DNA of 32,074 nucleotides from an uncultured Chlorobiaceae bacterium (GTDB lineage Bacteria > Bacteroidota > Chlorobiia > Chlorobiales > Chlorobiaceae): NCBI GenBank assembly GCA_903882665.1, contig CAIRXW010000037.1, positions 1 through 32,074 of the forward strand, written 5' to 3'. Numbering within the stretch: the first letter of the stretch is position 1; each line of letters starts with the position of its first letter. Below are positions 8,429 through 17,459 of this stretch, in pieces. The notes under the pieces are model-generated. The model saw only the letters and a list, made by a program, of their open reading frames with translations, did not search any database and was not told the DNA's origin. Made by a program: the position numbers and the translations under genes.

Positions 8429-9392
8429 AGCCACTTTTTTGCGCCATAACAGAATCACTCTGCACCATCACCCAGTAGGGCTCCCCGCCATGCTCGACCA
8501 GCTTGAACCGGCCTGAAGCAAGCATCTCCTGCATGAGCGTCGAGGCTTTTTCGCCCTCACCGGGGAAACAATCAGCAATGGCGTTCTGGAGTTCACGCTG
8601 CTGCACCGGGTGACGGGAAATGATGGCCGTGACCGCTTCAAGCAGATCGGGAGCGCTACGAAGATCCATATTCCCTTTGAGTGGATGAACAACGGTCGTT
8701 ACCTCTGAAAGGATGGCAATTGCCTGCTCGATACGCTCGACGGAAGGAAGGAGAATCTCCTGCTCGGGAGCTGGCCTGGTAGGCAGCACGATGTGCACCA
8801 TATCGGGGTTGATCTCTTTCAACACAGCGGCAAGGTCGCGCAGCGCTTCATCGGAATCGTTGATGCCGCCAAGCAGCATCACCTCAATCCAGAGCCGCCC
8901 TTTGTACTCCCTGCGAAATGCCACAAGCCCTTCAATATGCCGACGGAAGGTCAACCCTTCGGCAGGACGGTCGATCTGCACGTGCAAGGCCTCCGTGCCA
9001 GCATTGAGCGATGGAAGCACTGCGTCAGCCTGAAGCAGCTCCTCGCGAACTTCCGGCAGATAGAAAAGCGAGCCGTTGGTGATGACCGCGACAGGAGTAG
9101 TGGTCAGCTTTTTCACCTCTGCTATCAGCCAGCCAATCCCTCGATAGAGCATGGTTTCGCCGGAACCAACAAAAGTGATCCAGTCGAGCCCCTTGTGCAG
9201 TGCAAGCGCCTCGCGGATTTCGCCAAGAATCTCCTCACGAGAGAAAAACTCCTGCCTTTCGATAGCGAACTTTTTTGTCTTTCCCAACTGGCAATAGAGA
9301 CAGTTCCAGGTACAGCTTTTCGGAGGAAGCAGGTCAACGCCAAGTGACTGGCCGAGCCGTTTTGAAGAGACCGGCCCAAAAACGTATTTCAT
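8418..9392 (-). CDS. Radical SAM protein (COG0731-like Fe-S oxidoreductase)
   Basis: A 324-residue radical SAM enzyme. The 4Fe-4S cluster motif CX3CX2C is C27-C31-C34 (SCTWNCLYCQ), and a SAM-binding GSGE motif follows in FVGSGETML. The N-terminus FGPVSSKRLGQSLGVDLLP is typical of small stand-alone radical SAM proteins grouped with COG0731, a set that also contains wyosine-type tRNA-modifying relatives. The C-terminal 90 residues look like a small winged-helix-like extension (QQRELQNAI, LVEHGGEPYWVM). Substrate unknown. It reads toward the histidine kinase (11-base overlap of ends) and lies 22 bases downstream of the PucC-like gene, so the two may be co-transcribed. Confidence 0.88.
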   Translation of the reverse strand: MKYVFGPVSSKRLGQSLGVDLLPPKSCTWNCLYCQLGKTKKFAIERQEFFSREEILGEIREALALHKGLDWITFVGSGETMLYRGIGWLIAEVKKLTTTPVAVITNGSLFYLPEVREELLQADAVLPSLNAGTEALHVQIDRPAEGLTFRRHIEGLVAFRREYKGRLWIEVMLLGGINDSDEALRDLAAVLKEINPDMVHIVLPTRPAPEQEILLPSVERIEQAIAILSEVTTVVHPLKGNMDLRSAPDLLEAVTAIISRHPVQQRELQNAIADCFPGEGEKASTLMQEMLASGRFKLVEHGGEPYWVMVQSDSVMAQKSGFSS

Positions 9393-9414
9393 AGTTGGTT
9401 ATTCCATTTTACCT

Positions 9415-10773
9415 TCAGCCGGCCTTCGCTGTAACAACGAATTCCGACATTTTCGCTTCGCTTTCGGCCTCGAAAGCCTCCTTGGAAATATGGGGCAGCA
9501 AGAGGCTCGATGCTGTAAAGGCAAGGATCTCAATAAAAAATATGACAGCATAGGCCAACATGTGGTTGCCGGACAGAGTATAGATCACATCGCGAATCAC
9601 GCCAGCGCCGGAATGGCCTATAAAGATGGCAAGGCTCTGGGCGGTGCCCCAGAGGCCGATATAGATGCCGCTGCGACCCGCTGTCATATTCATCATCATC
9701 GAGATGTTTGAAACGCTTGCCGCACCGAGCCCCATACCGGTCACGACAAGACCGATGCGAAGCAGTGACTGGTCGTGCATGAAACCTGCGGCAATTATGA
9801 CGGCGAATCCGACAGCACTGAACGTATTACCGAAATACGCACCCCGCTTGAACCCGATCCGTGAAAGCAGAAAGCCGGTAACAAGCATGAAAATGAGCTG
9901 GGTTCCGCCCATCATCGGCTTGAACAGCTTGGTCGTTTCTGAAACCTTCATCCCGAAAACTTCCGCACCAAATGGATCCATGACGACTTCGTTGGCGAAA
10001 AGCGCAAAGATGGAGATAAAAATGTAGAAGGCGAACTGCAACGTCCTCGGAGAGGAGGAAAGCAGACGCACCGACTGGGAAAAGCTGATGCTGTGCTTCC
10101 CCTTGCCCTGAGCGGCTTCCTTATTGCGGTTTTCTACGCCAAGAACAGCCACCAACCCGAAACAGAGTGTGATGAGACCGCCGATTTCAGCCACCTGCGT
10201 CAGCCGTTCAGGAGTAAAAACCTTCAGATAATTGCCAATGTTCCAGTTCGAAATGATAGCGGTCAGAACCATGAGGGTCCAGCTCGCTCCGGTTATCTTG
10301 CCGATATGCTCTTCAGGCACGACATCGGCAATCAGTGCGTAATAGGCTGTGGTCGCGACCTGCAGACCAAAACCGAACAGGAGGAAAATAAGGGCAAGCT
10401 TCCACAAACCGATATCGGTCAGAAGAGCTGGCAGCATCTCGGAAAAGGCTGTGCCGCCTATCTTCACTTCATAGGCTGCGGTGGGTGAAAGCACGAAGGC
10501 AACAACGCAGCTCAACAGCCCAAGAAGGATGTAGGGTGTCCTGTGGTAACCGAAAACGCTGAACCGGTCCGAAAGGTTGCCGATCCATACTTTAACACCG
10601 AAAATGGCCAGAAGCTCCTTAAGGCTGATAAGCCCAAGCGCAATAGTTGCCGGCAGGAGCAGCTCCTTGATCATGACCCGGTTCAGGATGTCCTGAATAA
10701 AGCCGAGCATGAGGCCGAAACCCATCTGGAACATACAGAGACGTACCAGATTGAATGTCTTCACGATCTTCAT
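9415..10773 (-). CDS. PucC/LhaA-family (bacterio)chlorophyll-associated MFS protein
   Basis: A 452-residue integral membrane protein of the major facilitator superfamily, with about twelve hydrophobic segments. The N-terminal sequence (LCMFQMGFGLMLGFIQDILN) and the loop RFSVFGYHRTPYILLG match the PucC/LhaA/Bch2 group, whose members assist pigment delivery or assembly of light-harvesting complexes in phototrophs. This gene is the main pointer to a phototrophic host. In green sulfur bacteria, where chlorosomes and the FMO protein replace LH complexes, the precise role of such proteins is unclear. Its upstream neighbour recD2 ends 87 bases away; the gap has distant CCGGCTT/AAGCCGG arms but no proper terminator. 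Confidence 0.88.
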   Translation of the reverse strand: MKIVKTFNLVRLCMFQMGFGLMLGFIQDILNRVMIKELLLPATIALGLISLKELLAIFGVKVWIGNLSDRFSVFGYHRTPYILLGLLSCVVAFVLSPTAAYEVKIGGTAFSEMLPALLTDIGLWKLALIFLLFGFGLQVATTAYYALIADVVPEEHIGKITGASWTLMVLTAIISNWNIGNYLKVFTPERLTQVAEIGGLITLCFGLVAVLGVENRNKEAAQGKGKHSISFSQSVRLLSSSPRTLQFAFYIFISIFALFANEVVMDPFGAEVFGMKVSETTKLFKPMMGGTQLIFMLVTGFLLSRIGFKRGAYFGNTFSAVGFAVIIAAGFMHDQSLLRIGLVVTGMGLGAASVSNISMMMNMTAGRSGIYIGLWGTAQSLAIFIGHSGAGVIRDVIYTLSGNHMLAYAVIFFIEILAFTASSLLLPHISKEAFEAESEAKMSEFVVTAKAG

Positions 10774-10860
10774 AAAACAGCGCTAATGATTTCGGAAATA
10801 CCGACCGGCTTGCACTCAGCAGAAACGAATGGCACGCAATATAACAAAAAAGCCGGATGA

Positions 10861-13089
10861 TTACTGACGCGGGTAATCGTCCGTACCCTCCGCAAGCAGA
10901 GCGGAAAGACCGGTCATCCTCTCTGAAGAACGTTTGTTGCCGATAGCCATAGAAAGTGCCTTGGGGTCACCGATGATCATCACCAGTTTTTTTGCCCGTG
11001 TTACGGCCGTATAGATGAGGTTTCGTTCAAGAAGCGTATAATGCTGCATGGAGAGCGGTATCACCACCGCCGGGTACTCCGACCCCTGACTTTTATGGAT
11101 GGTGATGGCATAAGCGAGAGCAATTTCATCAAGCTCGCCAAACTCATAGAGCACCTCCCGGCCATCATACTCTACCCTGAGTATGCTCTCCTCCTCGTCA
11201 ACCAATGTAATACGTCCGATATCGCCATTAAAAATCTCCTTGTCGTAATTGTTGACCATCTGGATCACCTTGTCGCCCTCCGCATACATGGTCTCAAACC
11301 GGACAATTTTCCTTACCGCATGAGGGTTCAGACTCTGCTGAAGCAGCGTGTTGAGCGCTTTGGTGCCAAGCGCTCCCTTGTTCATCGGCGTCAGCACCTG
11401 AATATCACGAAACGGCTCCATGCCAAACCGGGCAGGAATACGCTCAGCCACCACAAGTAACATCCTTCGCAGAATATCGGCCGTACTCCCGGAGGGAACC
11501 ACATAAAAATCGGAAAGCGCTGCCGCCTCGTCAGCCACAGCTCCCGCCTGAGGGAAGGGAAAAGGCAACTCCCCGCAGTTGATACGGTGAGCATTGACAA
11601 TAATCATGGAAGACTGGGCCTGACGGAAAATCTCCGTCAGACGCACTACCGGAAGTACGCCAGAATTGATCATATCTGCCAGAACAAATCCCGGACCAAC
11701 CGGAGGAAGCTGGTCAACGTCACCCGCAAAGATCAGCGCTGAACGGCTGGAAACAGCAGCCAGCAAACGGTTCATCAGCACCACATCAATCATGGAGGCC
11801 TCATCAACAATCACCAGATCAGCTTCAAGCGGATTAGAGCTACCCCGTCTGAAATCGCGGGCAAACGGATCGAACTCAAGCAAGCGGTGAATGGTTTTCG
11901 CCTCCATACCGGTTGCCTCAGCAAGGCGTTTGGCCGCCCTGCCCGTTGGAGCACAAAGCAGAACATTGAGCTTATCCGTCGCGAGAATCTTGAGAATGGT
12001 GTTGATGATCGTTGTCTTTCCTACCCCCGGCCCGCCGGTTATAACCATAAACTTGCTCGACAACGCAAGAGCAACGGCACTCCGCTGCGATTCCGACAGC
12101 TCAATGGCCGACTCCTTCTCCGCTTCGGGAATAACCGTTGCCACATCAAGCGCTCCCCAGGGAAGCGTTCCCTTCATAATCCGGCTGATACTTTTGGCAA
12201 CTCCTCTCTCCGCACGAAAAAGAGCAACAAGGTAATAACTCTTTGTACCATCCTGCTCAACAGCAACAATGGTGCCGATGGAGAGCTCCTGGCGGAGGGC
12301 CTCCTCAAGCACCGGTTCAGGAATATCAAGCAACCTCCTGCAGGCAGCAAGCAGCATCGGTTCAGGAACCCGGCAATGCCCCTCAAACGAAAGCTCCTGA
12401 AGCGCATGACCGATACCGGCACGCGCCCGCAACGGAGAATCTGTCGGTATGCCGATATTCCGCGCAATCTGGTCAGCACTCCTGAAACCGATTCCGGGTA
12501 TATCGTGAACAAGCCGATAGGGGTTGGCGCTCACCACCGCCACAGCATCATCACCATAGAGACGAAAAATCCGGGCTATGCGCGACGTGCTCACCCCGTG
12601 AGAGTGAAGGAAAAGCATGATTTTTTTAACCGCCCTCTGCTCCGCCCATGCAGCAACAATCTGGCTCAACTTTTTTTTGCCGATACCGGGAAGCCCAAGC
12701 AGTTGTTCCGGATGATCTTCAATAACCGTAAAAACCTCCATACCGTAGGCCTTGAGCAGCACCTTCGCCAGATGGGGGCCAATCCCCTTCACCATACCGG
12801 AAGTAAGATATTTCGTCATCCCCTCAAGCGTATCGGGAGGAATAACTCCAAGAGTGGTCGCCTTGAACTGCAAACCCCAGCTCTTGTCGTTATGCCAGCA
12901 ACCAACCGCCTCAACATGCTGCCCAAGGTTGACCGCAGCAACATAGCCCACCACCGTCACCGCGTCACGCCCCTCTTTTCCGCCAAGACGCAAGACACTG
13001 AACCCCGACGATTCGCTGAAAAAACTTACCTTTTCAACAATGCCGGTAATGCGCTCCTCGCCGGGAGAGAGGGTAGAACTCTCGTTCAT
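10861..13089 (-). CDS. recD2: RecD2 (RecD-like) superfamily 1 DNA helicase
   Basis: A 742-residue 5'-3' DNA helicase of the RecD2 type found in bacteria independently of RecBC. The N-terminal region (about 10-80) is OB-like; helix-hairpin-helix motifs follow (LPGIGKKKLSQI near 133, IPGIGFRSADQIA near 197). The motor has Walker A TGGPGVGKTT (351-360), Walker B VIVDEASMID, the LIFAGDVDQLPPVG motif, and the C-terminal TIHKSQGSEYPAVV and YTAVTRAKK motifs. Length and order match the full family, with no sign of damage. The start ATG is at 13089. It is transcribed in the same direction as the hydrolase upstream (71-base gap) and pucC downstream. Likely role: genome maintenance and processing of DNA ends. 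Confidence 0.95.
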   Translation of the reverse strand: MNESSTLSPGEERITGIVEKVSFFSESSGFSVLRLGGKEGRDAVTVVGYVAAVNLGQHVEAVGCWHNDKSWGLQFKATTLGVIPPDTLEGMTKYLTSGMVKGIGPHLAKVLLKAYGMEVFTVIEDHPEQLLGLPGIGKKKLSQIVAAWAEQRAVKKIMLFLHSHGVSTSRIARIFRLYGDDAVAVVSANPYRLVHDIPGIGFRSADQIARNIGIPTDSPLRARAGIGHALQELSFEGHCRVPEPMLLAACRRLLDIPEPVLEEALRQELSIGTIVAVEQDGTKSYYLVALFRAERGVAKSISRIMKGTLPWGALDVATVIPEAEKESAIELSESQRSAVALALSSKFMVITGGPGVGKTTIINTILKILATDKLNVLLCAPTGRAAKRLAEATGMEAKTIHRLLEFDPFARDFRRGSSNPLEADLVIVDEASMIDVVLMNRLLAAVSSRSALIFAGDVDQLPPVGPGFVLADMINSGVLPVVRLTEIFRQAQSSMIIVNAHRINCGELPFPFPQAGAVADEAAALSDFYVVPSGSTADILRRMLLVVAERIPARFGMEPFRDIQVLTPMNKGALGTKALNTLLQQSLNPHAVRKIVRFETMYAEGDKVIQMVNNYDKEIFNGDIGRITLVDEEESILRVEYDGREVLYEFGELDEIALAYAITIHKSQGSEYPAVVIPLSMQHYTLLERNLIYTAVTRAKKLVMIIGDPKALSMAIGNKRSSERMTGLSALLAEGTDDYPRQ

Positions 13090-13160
13090 GAAATGGATAC
13101 TGGTAAGTGATAATGTTCAAGGGCCAAATATACCCTTTCCCACAGGCAAAAGGAATGTCA

Positions 13161-14255
13161 TCAAACCATCTCTTTTGCGTCAGCAAGGTTATTCACTCCT
13201 GCCAATACGTCCTCCTGCATAATACGCAGCATTTTTTCAGGTTCTTCGAACAATGGGCTGTGTGCAGAGTGCTTAAAGGTGTAAAATCCTTTCAATGGCG
13301 CCTTCAATTGCTCAAAATATGATTTTGCCTCGGTGAAGGAACAGGTGTAATCGTATATACCTTCAAAGAAATAGACCGGAAGGTCAAGCACTGGAAGTTG
13401 TTTACCAAGATCAGTGGTTATCATCTTATCCCACAGGATGCTGACACCGGAGCGAGATTTACCGAGCCACATATTGAGTTTTTCACTCAGCGTATACTCC
13501 CGGCAGAGCAAAGAGGGGAAAAAAATACCGGTGATGACCGAATTCATCTCACGAATCGTGCCAATGCCAAGGCTGTGCATGACTTTGTCACGAACCTTGA
13601 GGTATGCATCAGGTATACCGTCCGTCATAGTGACCGGTGCTGCCTCAAGTTTTCGAACCATTCTACGGTTACCCTTATCCCTGAACTGCTTCAGCATATA
13701 ATCGTACGCCAATTTCTCAGATTTGAGCTGATACGACATCTGGGCAACCCCAAGGTAGGCATGGTATAACTCCGGCACCCTTGCCGCCGCCTGTATGCCA
13801 AGGAAAGTTCCCCCCGAATGTCCCATCAGATAGATCTTCTCCTGACTGAATCGGCGGCGCAAGTAATTCGTCAGCTCCAGCGTGTCAGAGATCATCTGCT
13901 CCAGCGTCATCATCTCCGGCGGAATAGACGGATTGAAAGAGATGCCTGATCCACGCTGTTCCCACCAGACAACGGTGAAACACTCTTCAAGTCCTGTCGG
14001 GTATCGCTTTGTAAGGAAATAATCCGGCATACCCCCGTGGAGATAAAGCAGAACCGGATTTGTTGCATCCTTGCTCTTGATAAACATCCCCTGCATCACT
14101 CCGTTGATGGTAACAAACACTTTCTCTGAAAGACTGCCCTCAAGCTGCCGTCCATGTTCATTCAGGAAAGGTTCCGCTTTTCCGGAGCTGCGTGCCAGCA
14201 TCACGCCCGCAGGGATCAATAGACAAACAAGTAAAACAGCAGCGATAGTCAGCAT
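13161..14255 (-). CDS. Membrane-anchored alpha/beta hydrolase, proline iminopeptidase-like
   Basis: A 364-residue alpha/beta-hydrolase. The first 21 residues form a hydrophobic segment (LTIAAVLLVCLLIPAGVML), so the catalytic domain is probably exported and anchored. The oxyanion-hole HGG is at 73-75, WWEQRGSG follows (resembling the DQRG motif of proline iminopeptidases), the nucleophile is S147 in LMGHSGGT, and the likely catalytic His is in FKHSAHSPLF near the C-terminus. The substrate cannot be assigned: peptidase, esterase or lipase are all possible. It starts 23 bases after the DinB-family gene and probably shares its transcript. Confidence 0.82.
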   Translation of the reverse strand: MLTIAAVLLVCLLIPAGVMLARSSGKAEPFLNEHGRQLEGSLSEKVFVTINGVMQGMFIKSKDATNPVLLYLHGGMPDYFLTKRYPTGLEECFTVVWWEQRGSGISFNPSIPPEMMTLEQMISDTLELTNYLRRRFSQEKIYLMGHSGGTFLGIQAAARVPELYHAYLGVAQMSYQLKSEKLAYDYMLKQFRDKGNRRMVRKLEAAPVTMTDGIPDAYLKVRDKVMHSLGIGTIREMNSVITGIFFPSLLCREYTLSEKLNMWLGKSRSGVSILWDKMITTDLGKQLPVLDLPVYFFEGIYDYTCSFTEAKSYFEQLKAPLKGFYTFKHSAHSPLFEEPEKMLRIMQEDVLAGVNNLADAKEMV

Positions 14256-14278
14256 ATCACTTTTCGTTTTTCAGAGCA

Positions 14279-14809
14279 TCATTCCGAAACTCCCGCAGCA
14301 GAAGGCCAAGCTGGCAAGGGTTTTTGTGCCCAGACCCAGGCAATGAAGTCCGTCATGGGCGGATCAATACCAAGTTCACGGAGCCGTGAGTTAACCTGCC
14401 CCCGGTGGTAAGAGCTGTGGGCGGTTACCTGCAGGAGTGTTTGACCGAGAGAGGGATTGGCAATCTCAAAACCAAGATTGCTGCTCACCTGCTGTGACCA
14501 GGGTAGATGAACGACCCGGTCCAGATCATCGGCAGAAAGAGTGTTCTGAAATACCTGAATCTCCCTGTGCAGTGATTTGGCAAAAAACGCCAGTTCAAGC
14601 GCGTTGAATGAGTCGGTTGCATGAGGGTTGACTGGCTGATGCAGCCAGACATCAAAGAAAGCTTTCTGAACCAGATGAATATGGCGGAGCCTTTTCAACA
14701 AAACTTCGTCCTCTTCCGCCTGTGGTTTGCCAAGAATCGCCGAGAATACAACAGAGTCGGCCCATTCCATATGTTGTACAAGCTCATCGATTATGGTGGT
14801 TGCGTCCAT
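14279..14809 (-). CDS. DinB-family four-helix protein
   Basis: A 176-residue protein of the DinB/YfiT-like fold, a four-helix bundle that usually binds a metal through three histidines. The likely ligands are H45 (RHIHLVQKAFF region), H131 and H135 (HSSYHRGQV), and the latter is the characteristic C-terminal signature. Known relatives include thiol transferases using bacillithiol or mycothiol and damage-inducible proteins; nothing here fixes the reaction. The ATG at 14809 has a good RBS (GGAGAAAG eight bases upstream on the minus strand). It is probably the first gene of an operon with the downstream hydrolase. Confidence 0.85.
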   Translation of the reverse strand: MDATTIIDELVQHMEWADSVVFSAILGKPQAEEDEVLLKRLRHIHLVQKAFFDVWLHQPVNPHATDSFNALELAFFAKSLHREIQVFQNTLSADDLDRVVHLPWSQQVSSNLGFEIANPSLGQTLLQVTAHSSYHRGQVNSRLRELGIDPPMTDFIAWVWAQKPLPAWPSAAGVSE

Positions 14810-14844
14810 GACGACTTTCTCCGTTTTTTTTCATGACAACAGGA

Positions 14845-15186
14845 TCATTTGTCAGCCTGAAAAACAATATCATCCAGCGTTAAGTTCAGCGCTTTGGCAA
14901 CAGCCAATAATACTTCCGTAGTTCCGGTCCGTTTACTGGTTTCGATTTGCGACAAATATGGCGTACTTATTTCCGCCACTTCGGCTAATTGTTGTTGCGT
15001 CAACCCGCGATATTCACGCCATACTTTAACCGGATTTTCACCATCCAATAAAGCAAAAGTAACTTCACCGGGAATAAGTTCTTCTTTGCCTTGCTCAATT
15101 GCCGTTTTGACAGAATCATAATCGCGTATATCCTGCAACATTTCCGCGTCATCAGTGAGTTGCACGTATAAGTCATACGGTAACAT
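14845..15186 (-). CDS. XRE-family HTH protein, antitoxin-like
   Basis: A 113-residue protein with an N-terminal extension (about 1-55) and a C-terminal Cro/C1-type helix-turn-helix (VWREYRGLTQQQLAEVAEIS, then YLSQIETSKRTGT). This layout is common in antitoxins that accompany RelE-type toxins, with the N-terminal part contacting the toxin. Here no toxin gene directly abuts it; instead its first 14 bases overlap the end of another antitoxin gene (15173-15517), so it is the third cistron of a toxin/antitoxin cassette. Autoregulation is likely but no operator was identified. Confidence 0.82.
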   Translation of the reverse strand: MLPYDLYVQLTDDAEMLQDIRDYDSVKTAIEQGKEELIPGEVTFALLDGENPVKVWREYRGLTQQQLAEVAEISTPYLSQIETSKRTGTTEVLLAVAKALNLTLDDIVFQADK

Positions 15187-15517
15187 GATTCTTATTCTTT
15201 GTATAGGAAGTGGTTACCTGGCAGTTGATTCCCTCACTCTTCTTTATTGCCTGAATAACCAGAAACAGGTTTTCCATTCTCGGATTACCCGATGGCGCCA
15301 GCATACGGTGTAGACTTTTACTTGATTTATCAAGTGTTTTAGCCAGCCCTTCAAAACCAATGGTCGAATGTACGATATCCCGCAGAAGCGCTTTACCAAC
15401 TGCTGTTTCACCTTCAAGAAAAGCGTTAATAGCCTCTTCAAATAAAGCCGCACGAAATTCCGGATCGCGCTCAACCCGAGCTTTTATGGTTTCCTTGTAT
15501 GATCGACTTAATGGCAT
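15173..15517 (-). CDS. Type II antitoxin, HigA-like addiction-module antidote (COG3636-like)
   Basis: A 114-residue helix-turn-helix protein of the putative addiction-module antidote family (COG3636/TIGR02684-like). The HTH covers about 53-80 (GFEGLAKTLDKSSKSLHRML, then GNPRMENL). The start has a strong RBS (GAGGAG seven bases upstream on the minus strand). It follows its presumed toxin by 17 bases, the toxin-first order typical of HigBA-like pairs, and overlaps the next antitoxin-like gene by 14 bases. It should neutralise the toxin and repress the operon. Confidence 0.85.
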   Translation of the reverse strand: MPLSRSYKETIKARVERDPEFRAALFEEAINAFLEGETAVGKALLRDIVHSTIGFEGLAKTLDKSSKSLHRMLAPSGNPRMENLFLVIQAIKKSEGINCQVTTSYTKNKNHVTV

Positions 15518-15534
15518 GATAGTCTCCTCACCTT

Positions 15535-15876
15535 TTATTTCCGGATTGTTTTATTAACTGCCTGATGTTCTTCCCAAAGCTTTTTTGCCTTGTCAATAGC
15601 TTTTTTCTGCTCTTTTTTGCTGCTGCCACCAAGCAATAACAGGATAAAGTCATCCTCTTTTGCAAAGTATATCCTGTATCCTGGACCGAAATCGAGTTTT
15701 ATTTCTGATAATGCAGAGCCGATGGGCGCAACATTTGAATAGTTCCCATGAACAACACGCTCTAAATATACAGCCGCTCTTGCTGCTGGCACGGAATCAA
15801 GGGAATCAAACCAATCCCTGAACGGGCAGTTCCCATTTTGATCCACGTATTCTAAAACCTCGACTTTTGTACCCAT
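15535..15876 (-). CDS. Type II toxin, RelE/HigB-like addiction-module killer protein
   Basis: A 113-residue protein of the phage-derived Gp49/HigB-like RelE superfamily (TIGR02683-like). The N-terminus reads VEVLEYVDQNGNCPFRDWFDSL, and the central part has LDFGPGYRIYFAKEDDFILLLLGGSSKKEQKKAI, here quoted only as the GPGYRIYF and LLLGGSSKKEQ motifs that define the family. Related toxins cleave mRNA, mostly at the ribosome. It is the first gene of the cassette; the ATG at 15876 has an AAGAG-type RBS. Confidence 0.88.
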   Translation of the reverse strand: MGTKVEVLEYVDQNGNCPFRDWFDSLDSVPAARAAVYLERVVHGNYSNVAPIGSALSEIKLDFGPGYRIYFAKEDDFILLLLGGSSKKEQKKAIDKAKKLWEEHQAVNKTIRK

Positions 15877-15957
15877 CTCTTATGGTAACACATAAGCTAC
15901 TATTTTCAAAAAACCAGCTCGATCAGGATCAGGTAAACGTCAAAATAAGCGAAACGT

Positions 15958-17130
15958 TCACGCCTCCAGAAACACGATCTCGTCAGGCAGATCACTCAAC
16001 CTGAGGCCACCATCATCAGTGACAGCAAAAGTATTTTCGATACCGATCACCCCTTTGCCGGGAATGACAAACTTTGGCTCAACCGCAATCACCTGCCCTG
16101 CCTGCAAAGGCGCGATAAAACCTTTGGCAAGAACCGGCAGTTCGTCAAGCTCAAGACCCACACCGTGACCGACAAATTTTGCCTGTTCTCCCGGCATACC
16201 CATGAAGAAGGAACCAAACCCGGCACGCTCAGCCATTGCTGCGGCTGCAAGAAAGAGCTCTTCGCAGATAACCCCGGGTTTCATGCCCTGACGTACCATC
16301 TCCTGGATCTCCAGCGCGACATCAAACGCCCGCTGTAGTTCCGCGTCAAGCGTTCCGATGACAAAGATGCGGGTCATATCAGAGATATAGCCATTGAACA
16401 CCCCTCCGAAATCAAGAAGAATCGGCTGGTTTACCCCTATCACGTCGCAGGAGGCCCCGTGCGGTGAGGCGCTCGACAACCCTTTGCCTGTCACCGGTCC
16501 ATCAAAAAATCCGCCATTCAGCCCTCCGGAGGAGACGGCCAAGCCAAAGAAAAGTTCCTGGTTAAAAGCCCTCATCCGCACGTATCCCTCATGTCCTGCC
16601 TTGCGGAGGCGATATTCCATTTCAGCCGACAGGTCAAGCTCCCGCATCCCTGCTTTGAGAAACTGCGGCACCTCGGCAAAGACCGACGCAAGCTTGCCTG
16701 CGCTCAGGCAGAGCTGCTCATATTCAAAGGGCGACTTGACTGAGCGGAGTTCACGCACCATCATTGAAATATCAACAAAAGTGCGACCAGGCAGTGCACG
16801 GGTATAAAAGAGATGCTGCTGAACAGGGACGGCGTCAAAGGTCATGCCAACGCATAGCTGATCCTCACTGAAGAGAGAGGCAAACTCCTTGCTTGGGGGA
16901 AAAGGGCGGATATCGGCAATCGGGCTCTCCTCCCTCGCCCGCGAAAGGCTTTTACGCACCAGCAGCAGGGGCTCTCCCTCCGCCGGAATCCAGAGTATGG
17001 CGTTCTGGCGGGTACCGGCAAAATAGTAGACATCAATCGGCAGAATGAACAGGGCGGCCTGGATACTCTTGCTCTGGAGCATGAGCTGCAAACGGAATAC
17101 CCGCTCTTGTGATTCGTTTTTTGTCAGCAT
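15958..17130 (-). CDS. M24-family metallopeptidase (Xaa-Pro aminopeptidase-like)
   Basis: A 390-residue cytosolic protein with a creatinase-like N-terminal domain (about 1-145) and a pita-bread M24 domain. The five expected metal ligands are visible: two Asp in LDFGGVFNGYISDMTR, His in GHGVGLELDE, Glu in AVEPKFVIPG and Glu in GIENTFAV. Substrates are probably peptides with proline in second position, although M24 members also act on other compounds. The start ATG is at 17130. The gene sits alone between two toxin-antitoxin modules on the same strand; a functional link with them is not indicated. Confidence 0.9.
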   Translation of the reverse strand: MLTKNESQERVFRLQLMLQSKSIQAALFILPIDVYYFAGTRQNAILWIPAEGEPLLLVRKSLSRAREESPIADIRPFPPSKEFASLFSEDQLCVGMTFDAVPVQQHLFYTRALPGRTFVDISMMVRELRSVKSPFEYEQLCLSAGKLASVFAEVPQFLKAGMRELDLSAEMEYRLRKAGHEGYVRMRAFNQELFFGLAVSSGGLNGGFFDGPVTGKGLSSASPHGASCDVIGVNQPILLDFGGVFNGYISDMTRIFVIGTLDAELQRAFDVALEIQEMVRQGMKPGVICEELFLAAAAMAERAGFGSFFMGMPGEQAKFVGHGVGLELDELPVLAKGFIAPLQAGQVIAVEPKFVIPGKGVIGIENTFAVTDDGGLRLSDLPDEIVFLEA

Positions 17131-17180
17131 GTTTTTTTCTCAATTCATTGAAAAAATGAAGCATTGGATGGAATGAGCCC

Positions 17181-17459
17181 TTACCTCTTCAAGTCTCGAT
17201 AGAAATTTTCGTGTGGCCCAACGGCTTCGAGATAAACCAGTCGAACGCTGTCGTCGAGAGTATATCCGAGCAGATACAATTGGCCTGCGCTGTGAAACTT
17301 GTAGACATAAAATGTTGCCAGATCGCCCCTTTTACGATCTCCGATTTCAGGACTTTGCTGTACCTTCTCAACAGCAGCATCCACATCGGCTGCGGTGTTG
17401 TTGTGAAGCTTTTTATATTGCCTGGCAAATCTGCGCGTTTGCCGAACTGACCAACTCAT
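17181..17459 (-). CDS. RelE/ParE-superfamily toxin
   Basis: A 92-residue small basic protein. The N-terminus WSVRQTRRFARQYKKL and the core VYKFHSAGQLYLLGYTLDD followed by VYLEAVGPHENFYRDLKR have the RelE/ParE pattern of a helical N-terminus and a C-terminal beta-sheet. Its ATG shares one base with the stop codon of the upstream antitoxin (TAATG), so the two are translationally coupled. Whether it acts on mRNA (RelE) or gyrase (ParE) is not decided by sequence. Confidence 0.85.
   Translation of the reverse strand: MSWSVRQTRRFARQYKKLHNNTAADVDAAVEKVQQSPEIGDRKRGDLATFYVYKFHSAGQLYLLGYTLDDSVRLVYLEAVGPHENFYRDLKR

Noticed and set aside
10802-10857. CCGGCTT ... AAGCCGG arms between recD2 and pucC as a terminator
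   Set aside because: The arms are about 40 bases apart and no compact stem or U-run follows.
11887-13110. 407-codon plus-strand frame antisense to recD2
   Set aside because: It is a shadow of a long, high-quality helicase gene; its translation is rich in Arg/His/Asn with no domain pattern.
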